From Comamonadaceae bacterium (lineage in GTDB: Bacteria > Pseudomonadota > Gammaproteobacteria > Burkholderiales > Burkholderiaceae_C): DNA of 19,440 bases. Below the pieces are notes generated by a model. The model was given only the letters and a program-made list of their open reading frames with translations, did no database searches and had not been told where the DNA came from. The stretch spans positions 1-19,440 of the forward strand of contig CANHLD010000015.1 in assembly GCA_947461325.1 (NCBI GenBank). The letters run 5' to 3'. Each line of letters opens with the position of its first letter. The first letter of the stretch is position 1. Below are positions 7,989-14,096 of this stretch, piece after piece. The position numbers were made by a program, and so were the translations under genes.

Positions 7989-8399
7989 ATGGCAGGACTG
8001 CAATCCACCACCCCTCAGCCAACCGACATCGTGTTGCACAGCGCTTCTAAAACCTTAGAGGTGTCTTTCGACAACGGCCAATCGTTTCGCCTGCCTTTTG
8101 AGTTGTTGCGGGTTTACAGCCCCTCAGCCGAAGTGCAAGGCCACGGCCCGGGACAGGAAGTGCTGCAAACCGGCAAACGCCATGTCGGCATACTCACTCT
8201 GGAACCGGTGGGTAATTACGGCGTGCAACCTTCGTTCAGCGACGGTCACAACAGCGGCATCTTTTCGTGGGACTACCTGCACTTTCTCGGCGTCAATCAG
8301 GAAAATTTGTGGGCGCAGTATGAACAGCGTTTGCAACAAGCCGGTGTCTTGCGTGACGACTCCATGTCGGTGCGCGGCGGCCCCTCCTGCCATTCTTAG
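7989..8399 (+). CDS. DUF971 domain protein (GBBH-like N-terminal fold)
   Basis: 136 residues with the DUF971 pattern: TDIVLHSASKTLEVSFDNG, then LPFELLRVYSPSAEVQG, then a VGNYGVQPSFSDGHNSGIFSWDYL block. The fold is named after the N-terminal domain of gamma-butyrobetaine hydroxylase, where it binds zinc. The same domain also occurs at the C-terminus of the Mrp/ApbC-type iron-sulfur carrier HCF101 (established for plants). This protein has no oxygenase domain, so it is not a carnitine enzyme. It starts three bases after the oxidoreductase stop and its own stop overlaps the ribosome binding site of ubiE, so it belongs to the same transcript. Biochemical role unknown; a link to iron-sulfur maturation is only an inference from domain company and neighbours. 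Confidence 0.85.
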   Translation: MAGLQSTTPQPTDIVLHSASKTLEVSFDNGQSFRLPFELLRVYSPSAEVQGHGPGQEVLQTGKRHVGILTLEPVGNYGVQPSFSDGHNSGIFSWDYLHFLGVNQENLWAQYEQRLQQAGVLRDDSMSVRGGPSCHS

Positions 8400-8407
8400 G
8401 AAGTTAC

Positions 8408-9139
8408 ATGGCCAGCACAAATTTCGGATTCAAAACAGTCGACGAGCAGGAAAAAGCGCGGCGGGTTCGCGGTGTCTTCGATTCAGTTGCGTCCAAATAC
8501 GATGTCATGAACGACCTCATGTCGATGGGACTGCACCGCGCCTGGAAGGCCTACACCTTGCTCGTGGCCAATTTGAAACCCGGCGACAAGGTATTGGATA
8601 TTGCAGGCGGCACCGGCGACATGGCCATGGCGTTTGCCGATAAGGTAGGCCTTGGTGGTCAGGTGGTGCACACCGACATCAATTTGGCCATGTTGCGCCA
8701 GGGCCGCGAGCGTTTGATCGACAAAGGCGTGTTGTTGCCCACGGCAGTGTGTGACGCCGAGCAACTGCCTTTCGCAGACGGGCATTTTGACCTGGTGTGT
8801 GTGGCTTTCGGCCTGCGCAATATGACGCACAAAGACCGCGCACTGCGCGAGATGGCACGCGTGCTCAAGCCCGGTGGCAAGCTGCTGGTGTTGGAATTTT
8901 CCAAAGTTGCTCCCCCGTTGACCAAGGCGTACGACTGGTATTCCTTTGAAGTGCTGCCGCGTTTAGGCAAAATGGTGGCGGGTGATGAGGCGAGTTACCG
9001 CTACTTGGCAGAGTCGATCCGCATGCACCCTGACCAGCAAACGCTCAAAGCCCTTATGCAGCAAAGTAGCTTTGCGCATGTGGATATACACAATCTGAGT
9101 TTGGGTGTTGTTGCGCTTCATGTTGGAATACGGTGTTGA
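8408..9139 (+). CDS. ubiE: Ubiquinone/menaquinone C-methyltransferase UbiE
   Basis: 243-residue SAM-dependent methyltransferase that methylates the ring carbon of 2-polyprenyl-6-methoxy-1,4-benzoquinol in ubiquinone synthesis (and demethylmenaquinol where menaquinone is made). It carries the first family signature YDVMNDLMSMGLHRAW (31-46), the SAM loop DIAGGTGD (64-71), the DAEQLPF segment (116-122), the second signature RVLKPGGKLLVLEFS (151-165) and the usual end GVVALHVGI. Full length. The ATG follows AGGAAG, which overlaps the stop of the DUF971 gene, at a good spacing. It is followed by the Tim44-like gene, ubiJ and ubiB, so this is the ubiE-ubiJ-ubiB cluster known from E. coli with one gene inserted. 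No menaquinone genes are visible, so ubiquinone is the likely product. Confidence 0.96.
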   Translation: MASTNFGFKTVDEQEKARRVRGVFDSVASKYDVMNDLMSMGLHRAWKAYTLLVANLKPGDKVLDIAGGTGDMAMAFADKVGLGGQVVHTDINLAMLRQGRERLIDKGVLLPTAVCDAEQLPFADGHFDLVCVAFGLRNMTHKDRALREMARVLKPGGKLLVLEFSKVAPPLTKAYDWYSFEVLPRLGKMVAGDEASYRYLAESIRMHPDQQTLKALMQQSSFAHVDIHNLSLGVVALHVGIRC

Positions 9140-9172
9140 TGTGTGTCAGTGTGTTCAGGGAGTTCCAGTCTT

Positions 9173-10126
9173 ATGAAATTCATCAGTATTGTTTTAACTT
9201 TATTCATGGCCATGACAAGCATGCATGCCGATGCCGCTAAGCGCATGGGCGGAGGCAAATCCTTTGGCCAACAATCTGGCAACGTGACCCAGCGCGAGGC
9301 AACCCGTCCAGCCCCGGGTGCTTCACCCAATGCGGCACCTTCGCAGTCGCCCGCGTCTGCTGCCGCACCACGCCGCCCTTGGGGCGCGATGCTGGGTGGT
9401 TTGGCCGCGGGCTTAGGTCTGGCTTGGTTGGCACACTCGTTGGGCTTTGGTAGCGAATTCGGTCAAATTCTGATGTTTGGCTTGCTTGCTATGTTGGCTG
9501 TGGGTGTGATCGGCTACTTCATGCGCAGACGTGGCCCGCAAATGCCGACTGATCCCTATGCCTACGGCAGTGCTGGTTCATCCACCAACCCCGGCAACGC
9601 GCCGCAATACAACCCGGCCAAGATAGGCAACGATGCTTCCGCCCGTCCGTGGGAGCAAACAGGCACGAACTTTGACAGCTCGCCCACGCGTTCCGGTGTG
9701 CGCATCGGTTCCTCATTGATGGGCGGCAGCCAAAACTGGTTCATCCCTGCTGACTTCGATGTGCAAGGTTTTGTGTCAGCTGCCAAGCAAAACTTCATCA
9801 GTTTGCAAGCAGCTTGGGATCGGGCCGATATCGCTGCATTGCGCGCCATGATGACCGACAGCATGTTGCATGAAATCCAAACCCAGTTGGCCGAGCGCGG
9901 TCAGTTGGTGCAAGGCCCTAACCTTACCGAAGTGGTCATGATTGAAGCCCAATTGCTGGGTATTGAAGATCTGGGTGAGGGCTATATGGCCAGTATTGAG
10001 TTCTCCGGCATGATCCGTGAAGAGCCCAACACCTCTCCCAGCCCTTTCCGAGAAGTTTGGAATATGACCAAGCCCAAAACCGGCGAAGCAGGATGGTTGG
10101 TAGCCGGAGTTCAAGCCTTGCAATAA
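9173..10126 (+). CDS. Tim44-like domain protein, exported or membrane-anchored
   Basis: 317 residues. Order: a probable signal peptide (Lys2, hydrophobic 3-15, cleavage plausible after HADA near residue 21), a Gly/Gln and then Pro/Ala/Ser-rich linker (about 23-66), two hydrophobic segments (about 70-92 and 96-116, the second ending in MRRR), another low-complexity stretch, and a C-terminal Tim44-like domain (about 185-317; FVSAAKQNFISLQAAWDRADIA then RAMMTDSMLHEIQ and an EAQLLGIEDL strand). In mitochondria Tim44 tethers the import motor to the inner membrane; bacterial members are little studied. The start is set at ATG 9173 because it opens a clean signal peptide and AGGGAG lies upstream, although the ten-base spacer is long. 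It sits between ubiE and ubiJ in the same orientation. Confidence 0.82.
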   Translation: MKFISIVLTLFMAMTSMHADAAKRMGGGKSFGQQSGNVTQREATRPAPGASPNAAPSQSPASAAAPRRPWGAMLGGLAAGLGLAWLAHSLGFGSEFGQILMFGLLAMLAVGVIGYFMRRRGPQMPTDPYAYGSAGSSTNPGNAPQYNPAKIGNDASARPWEQTGTNFDSSPTRSGVRIGSSLMGGSQNWFIPADFDVQGFVSAAKQNFISLQAAWDRADIAALRAMMTDSMLHEIQTQLAERGQLVQGPNLTEVVMIEAQLLGIEDLGEGYMASIEFSGMIREEPNTSPSPFREVWNMTKPKTGEAGWLVAGVQALQ

Positions 10127-10148
10127 TCAGGCTTGTTTGTTCCTCTAC

Positions 10149-10164
10149 ATCCGGTCAACCGGAT
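10149..10164 (+). repeat. Perfect short hairpin ahead of ubiJ
   Basis: ATCCGG-TCAA-CCGGAT, a six-base perfect dyad with a four-base loop, lies between the Tim44-like stop and the ubiJ ATG (base 10172), seven bases before the start codon. No T tract follows, so it is not a terminator. If it forms in the transcript it would lie where the ribosome lands and could lower ubiJ translation; it could also be a protein-binding site. No other ribosome binding site for ubiJ is evident beyond GGAT, which is part of the right arm. Confidence 0.35.
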
Positions 10165-10171
10165 AACTCTC

Positions 10172-10687
10172 ATGGCTATTGCTTCTCCGCTCGCAGACAT
10201 GTCTGCTCGTTTATCCGGTTTCGTCTTTGCTTTCAAATTGCCCGATTGGCTGGTGCATGAATTGCAGGACAAACTGGTGTTGCTGATCAACCATGTTCTG
10301 GGGCAGGAACCCGCTGCGCTGGATCGTCTGCGTCGCCAACAAGGCCAGTGCGTTCAATTGAGCTGGCGCGAGTACCGCTTGCAATGGCGGATCACGCCGG
10401 CCGGCCTGTTGGAGCGCGCTGACGCACAGGCAAGCGCAGATTTGCATTTGCATATCAATCAGGATTCACCGTTTAGCTTGGTGCAAGCTTTAGCCAAAGG
10501 GGAGAAACCGCCCATGCGCATTGACGGCGACGTCATGCTGGCAGCTGATATCAACTGGCTGGTTGACCATGTGCGTTGGGACTTCGAAGAAGATTTATCC
10601 CGTGTATTCGGGGACGCCGCCGCTCACCAGATAGCGCTTGTGGCCAAACGTGCCGTCAGCGCATTGCGTGAGTTCGCCGCCAAATGA
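10172..10687 (+). CDS. ubiJ: Ubiquinone biosynthesis accessory factor UbiJ (SCP2 domain)
   Basis: 171 residues with an SCP2-type lipid-binding N-terminal half (hydrophobic helix LVHELQDKLVLLINHVLG; strands CVQLSWREYRLQWRITP; ADLHLHINQDSPFSLVQALAKG; MRIDGDVMLAADINWLV). The C-terminal helix ends WDFEEDLSRVFGDAAAHQIA. In E. coli UbiJ and UbiK assist the ring-modifying Ubi complex by binding the hydrophobic quinone precursors, and ubiJ lies between ubiE and ubiB. The start chosen is ATG 10172; an in-frame TTG at 10133 would add 13 residues without improving the fold. At 171 residues it is somewhat shorter than the roughly 200 of E. coli. Its TGA overlaps the ubiB ATG (ATGA), indicating coupled translation. 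Confidence 0.88.
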   Translation: MAIASPLADMSARLSGFVFAFKLPDWLVHELQDKLVLLINHVLGQEPAALDRLRRQQGQCVQLSWREYRLQWRITPAGLLERADAQASADLHLHINQDSPFSLVQALAKGEKPPMRIDGDVMLAADINWLVDHVRWDFEEDLSRVFGDAAAHQIALVAKRAVSALREFAAK

Positions 10688-12252
10688 CCCGCATTTACCG
10701 CGGTGTTTTCATTGTCTGGATCGTGCTGCGGTTCGGCTTGGATGAGTTGCTGCTCTCCGGCTTCAAGCAACCCTGGTTGATTCGTCTTACCCGTGTGTTG
10801 ACCATCGGTCGCAATTTGTCTGCACCGCGTGGCCAGCGTTTGCGCCAAGCCTTGGAACATCTCGGCCCGGTGTTTGTCAAACTCGGTCAGGTGCTGTCCA
10901 CCCGGCGCGATTTGTTGCCCAGCGATATCGCCGATGAGTTGGCCAAGTTGCAAGACCAGGTGCCGCCATTCCCCTCAGATGTTGCCGTCGCATCAATTGA
11001 ACGCGCATTGGGGCGCTCTGTAGACGTGATTTTTAGCCGCTTTGACCGGGTGCCGGTGGCCAGCGCATCTATCGCGCAAGTGCATTTTGCGAGTTTGCGC
11101 AACAGCAGTGGCCAAGAGCGCGAAGTGGCAGTCAAGGTGTTGCGCCCTGGCATGCTCAGCGTCATCAACAAAGATGTGGATTTGATGCGCACCATGGCCG
11201 TTTGGTTAGAGCGCTTATCGCATGACGGCAAGCGCCTCAAGCCGCGCGAGGTGGTGGCGGAGTTTGACAAATACCTGCATGATGAACTCGACCTGGTACG
11301 TGAAGCGTCCAACGCCACGCAGCTGCGTCGCAACATGGAAGGTTTGAACCTGGTGCTGATTCCGGAAATGATTTGGGAATATTGCACCCGCGACGTCATC
11401 GTCATGGAGCGTATGCATGGCGTACCCATCAGCCATGTGGACGCTTTACGACAAGCAGGTGTGGACATCCCCAAGCTTGCACGTGACGGCGTCACCATCT
11501 TTTTCACGCAGGTGTTTCGCGATGGTTTTTTTCATGCCGATATGCACCCGGGCAACATCCAGGTCAGTCTGGCGCCTGCCACCTTCGGTCGGTATGTGTC
11601 GCTGGACTTTGGCATCGTTGGCACGCTCACTGAATTTGACAAAGAGTATTTGGCGCAAAACTTCACCGCGTTTTTTAGGCGTGATTACAAACGTGTGGCC
11701 GAGTTGCACATCGAGTCCGGTTGGGTCCCGGCGCACACCCGTGTGGATGAACTCGAATCAGCCATACGCGCCGTCTGCGAGCCCTACTTTGACCGGCCTT
11801 TGAAAGAAATTTCCTTGGGCATGGTTCTCATGCGCTTGTTCCAGACCTCGCGCCGGTTTCAGGTGGAAATTCAGCCGCAATTGGTGTTGCTGCAAAAAAC
11901 ATTGCTCAACATCGAAGGCTTGGGGCGTCAACTTGACCCGGAGTTGGACTTATGGAGCACAGCCAAACCGTTCTTAGAACAATGGATGCTCGAGCAAATC
12001 GGGCCGCAGCGTTTATGGAAACAGCTCAAAGAAGAAGCGCCGCGTCTGGCCAAGATGCTGCCCGAGATTCCGCGTTTGGTGCATGCTTTTTTACAGCGTG
12101 ACCATGAACAAGAGCGCAAACAATTGCATGAATTGATTCGCATGCAACAACGCACCAACCGCACATTGCAAGCCATATTGCTGCTGGCGCTTGGCTTTTT
12201 TGCAGGCATGGTCATCACTGCACTGCTCGGTGTCTGGAGCCTAGTGGCTTGA
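10684..12252 (+). CDS. ubiB: Atypical kinase/ATPase UbiB of ubiquinone biosynthesis
   Basis: 522-residue member of the UbiB/ADCK family. It has the family-specific KxGQ motif KLGQVLSTRRDLLP (Lys66-Gln69), the alanine/serine-rich loop ASASIAQVH (126-134) in place of a kinase glycine-rich loop, the ATP-contacting lysine in VAVKV (Lys151), the catalytic-loop HADMHPGN (284-291) and the metal-binding DFG (308-310). The C-terminus carries an amphipathic stretch and a hydrophobic membrane helix (about 495-518, ILLLALGFFAGMVITALLG). It supports ubiquinone synthesis, probably by ATP-driven extraction of lipophilic precursors from the inner membrane. It overlaps ubiJ by four bases and ends the plus-strand operon. 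The last 12 bases, including the stop, overlap the 3' end of the opposing potI gene. Confidence 0.97.
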   Translation: MTRIYRGVFIVWIVLRFGLDELLLSGFKQPWLIRLTRVLTIGRNLSAPRGQRLRQALEHLGPVFVKLGQVLSTRRDLLPSDIADELAKLQDQVPPFPSDVAVASIERALGRSVDVIFSRFDRVPVASASIAQVHFASLRNSSGQEREVAVKVLRPGMLSVINKDVDLMRTMAVWLERLSHDGKRLKPREVVAEFDKYLHDELDLVREASNATQLRRNMEGLNLVLIPEMIWEYCTRDVIVMERMHGVPISHVDALRQAGVDIPKLARDGVTIFFTQVFRDGFFHADMHPGNIQVSLAPATFGRYVSLDFGIVGTLTEFDKEYLAQNFTAFFRRDYKRVAELHIESGWVPAHTRVDELESAIRAVCEPYFDRPLKEISLGMVLMRLFQTSRRFQVEIQPQLVLLQKTLLNIEGLGRQLDPELDLWSTAKPFLEQWMLEQIGPQRLWKQLKEEAPRLAKMLPEIPRLVHAFLQRDHEQERKQLHELIRMQQRTNRTLQAILLLALGFFAGMVITALLGVWSLVA

Positions 12253-13080
12253 TGACTCCCGGGGCAGTGACTGGCTTTGACGCGCCTGCCGGGCGATTTG
12301 AATGCCATAGATGATGACGGCCAATGTCACCACCAGCATCAGCAGGCTTGCAGCGGCATAAATGGACGGGTTAACGCCGCGGCGGGCGTAATTGAAAATC
12401 ACTTGCGGCAGTGTGGTTACGCCAGGCCCGGCCAGAAACTCGGACACCACCACATCGTCAAATGACAAGGTGAAGGTGAGCAGCCAAGCAGCCACCAAGG
12501 CTTGCGACATATTGGGCAACGTCACCAGAAAAAACACCTGAAAAGGGCGACACCCCAAATCCAATGCAGCTTCTTCGATGGATCGGTCCATTTCCTTGAG
12601 TCGCGATTGGATGACGATACTGGCATAAGCCATACCCATCAAGGCGTGTCCGAGCACGATAGTGAGCGTGCCCCGCTCCGGCCAACCCAGCACGCGTTCC
12701 ATGCCGACAAACAACAACAACAGCGACATGCCGATGATGACCTCGGGCATGACCAGTGGAGAAGACAGCATGGCGTTGAACAAAGTGCGACCACGGAACT
12801 TGCCAAAACGCACCAAAGCGAATGCCGCCATGGTGGCCAGCACCGTACCCAACGTAGCGCTCATTAACGCGACTTGCAGCGACAGTGAAAAACCTTCTAC
12901 CAAGCGGTTATCTTTGAGAAGCGCTTGGTACCAGCGCAAGGAAAAACCGGTGAAAACGCTGTCTTGGCGTGTGCTGTTGAAAGAAAATACCACCAAAAAC
13001 GCCAGTGGCAAATAAAAGAACGCGTACACCGCACCCAGCCAAAATTTGCCCAAGTGTTGACGCCACCATTCCATGCTCAT
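12241..13080 (-). CDS. potI: Polyamine-type ABC transporter permease, PotI/PotC-like
   Basis: 279-residue inner-membrane permease with six predicted helices. It opens MSMEWWRQHLGKFWLGAVYAF and carries the ATPase-docking EAA loop EEAALDLGCRPFQ...LP (about 169-189). The sections SFNSTRQDSVFTGFSLRWY and LTFTLSFDDVVVSEFLAGPGVTTLPQVIFNYARRGVNP are typical of PotC/PotI in spermidine/putrescine importers. The start is set at the ATG that overlaps the potH stop (ATGA); in-frame starts further upstream lie within potH. It is the last gene of the operon and its stop lies inside the ubiB 3' end on the other strand. The EAA loop is intact, so a partner ATPase is needed although none is encoded here. Substrate is assigned by similarity only. 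Confidence 0.9.
   Translation of the reverse strand: MSMEWWRQHLGKFWLGAVYAFFYLPLAFLVVFSFNSTRQDSVFTGFSLRWYQALLKDNRLVEGFSLSLQVALMSATLGTVLATMAAFALVRFGKFRGRTLFNAMLSSPLVMPEVIIGMSLLLLFVGMERVLGWPERGTLTIVLGHALMGMAYASIVIQSRLKEMDRSIEEAALDLGCRPFQVFFLVTLPNMSQALVAAWLLTFTLSFDDVVVSEFLAGPGVTTLPQVIFNYARRGVNPSIYAAASLLMLVVTLAVIIYGIQIARQARQSQSLPRESSSH
12258..12293 (+). terminator. Weak candidate terminator after ubiB, inside potI
   Basis: Downstream of the ubiB stop, CCCGG and CAG (split by two extra G) can pair with CTG-CCGGG at 12286-12293 across an 18-base loop, followed by CGATTTG. The stem is GC-rich but bulged and the T tract is poor. It is listed because no other stop signal for the long plus-strand operon is visible, and this one would lie entirely within the last codons of the opposing gene. 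Confidence 0.2.
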
Positions 13081-14018
13081 GCGTGCGACTCCAGTTCGGC
13101 TTTGCGACTGACGCGCTGGTTGTACCAAGCCAATGGCATGACCACACCGACGATCATCATGATGGCCAATGCACTGGCGCGCGGCCAGTTATTGCTGCTG
13201 AACATTTCATCCCAGACCACGCGCCCGATCATCAGGTTTTCAGCACCACCTAGCAAAGAGGGAATGACGAATTCACCTAGGCAAGGAATGAACACCAACA
13301 TGGAGCCGGCGACCACACCCGAGCGACTCAGCGGCACAGTCACCAGCCAAAAGGTTTCCCATGGCGTGGCACCTAAATCTTGCGACGCTTCTAGCAAACG
13401 GCCATCGAGCTTGACCAAATTCGCATACAAGGGCAACACCATGAACGGCAAATACACATAGGTCATGCCGATCAACATAGATATATCGTTGTAGAGCAAT
13501 TGCACGGGCTCTTGCACTAGGCCAAGCGCCATCAACAGATGGTTGATGATGCCTTGTTCAGTCAGTAAACCTTTCCATGCGTAAACACGCAATAAAAAAG
13601 AAGTCCAAAAAGGCAGCATCACCATCAACAAAAGCAGGGTGCGGACAGCCGGTTGGCTGCGCGCCAAAAAATAGGCAAACGGATAACCCAACAACAAACA
13701 CAGCAAGGTGGTCCAAAGCGCGTAACGCAGAGACAACAGATAGGACTCGGTGTAGAGCGTTTGCAGCCAACCGGTATCTGTGTCTTTGAACAAGGACACA
13801 TAGTTGGCCAGTTTGAGATGCAGCATCACCTGGCCGTTGCGAGATTCGATCAAAGGTGCAAACGGATCCAGACCTTCGCCCATGTCGGTCACGCTGATGC
13901 GAAGCAATATAAAAAACGGCACTGCAAAAAACAGCAGTAACCAAAACCAAGGCACACTCAACACCGCATGCCGGCCGTAGCGCAAAGAGAGCTGGTTCCA
14001 ATAAGTGAATAGTTTCAC
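13077..14018 (-). CDS. potH: Polyamine-type ABC transporter permease, PotH/PotB-like
   Basis: 313-residue inner-membrane permease with six predicted helices: LSVPWFWLLLFFAVPFFILLRIS near the N-terminus, a periplasmic insert after ISVTDMGEGLDPF, FWTSFLLRVYAWKGLL (137-152), and the EAA loop LEASQDLGATPWETFWLVTVPLS (209-231). The pattern LVFIPCLGEFVIPSLLGG is characteristic of PotH/PotB. The start is uncertain. I prefer GTG at 14018, which gives a normal N-terminus (MKLFTYWNQ). A TTG at 14051 in the same frame would add 11 residues but lies inside the stem of the hairpin at 14047-14087. Ribosome binding is weak (TGAGA before the GTG). The stop overlaps the potI ATG by four bases. Confidence 0.9.
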   Translation of the reverse strand: MKLFTYWNQLSLRYGRHAVLSVPWFWLLLFFAVPFFILLRISVTDMGEGLDPFAPLIESRNGQVMLHLKLANYVSLFKDTDTGWLQTLYTESYLLSLRYALWTTLLCLLLGYPFAYFLARSQPAVRTLLLLMVMLPFWTSFLLRVYAWKGLLTEQGIINHLLMALGLVQEPVQLLYNDISMLIGMTYVYLPFMVLPLYANLVKLDGRLLEASQDLGATPWETFWLVTVPLSRSGVVAGSMLVFIPCLGEFVIPSLLGGAENLMIGRVVWDEMFSSNNWPRASALAIMMIVGVVMPLAWYNQRVSRKAELESHA

Positions 14019-14046
14019 GGTCTCACGCAGCCAGAGACAGTGATGA

Positions 14047-14087
14047 CACAAGGCGAGGCGTATGCATAGGAGTTGTCTCGCCCTGTG
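14047..14087 (-). promoter_or_regulatory. Intercistronic stem-loop between binding-protein gene and permease genes
   Basis: On the minus-strand transcript, CACAGGGCGAG (14087-14077) pairs with CTCGCCTTGTG (14057-14047) over 11 positions with a 19-base loop. Ten pairs are Watson-Crick and one is G-U. On the plus strand the same position would be an A-C mismatch, so the structure is better formed as RNA of this operon. No T run follows. Hairpins after periplasmic binding-protein genes are known to protect the upstream message and give more binding protein than permease, as in malE-malF; the same role is inferred here. Confidence 0.6.
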
Positions 14088-14096
14088 CCAATGGCT

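Noticed and set aside
7227..8039. Open frame of 270 codons on the minus strand under the oxidoreductase 3' end
   Set aside because: The plus strand encodes intact CCG domains and the DUF971 start here. The antisense product shows no motif, signal or plausible start context.
14018..14051. TTG start for potH at 14051
   Set aside because: It lies inside the 11-base hairpin stem and adds residues (MCHHCLWLRET) unlike the family N-terminus; the GTG at 14018 is preferred.
14026..14070. Fourteen-codon open frame (MHTPRLVSSLSLAA) on the minus strand just before potH, considered as a leader peptide
   Set aside because: There is no ribosome binding site, it has no run of a regulatory amino acid, and it lies in the hairpin loop and stem, which explain the sequence better.
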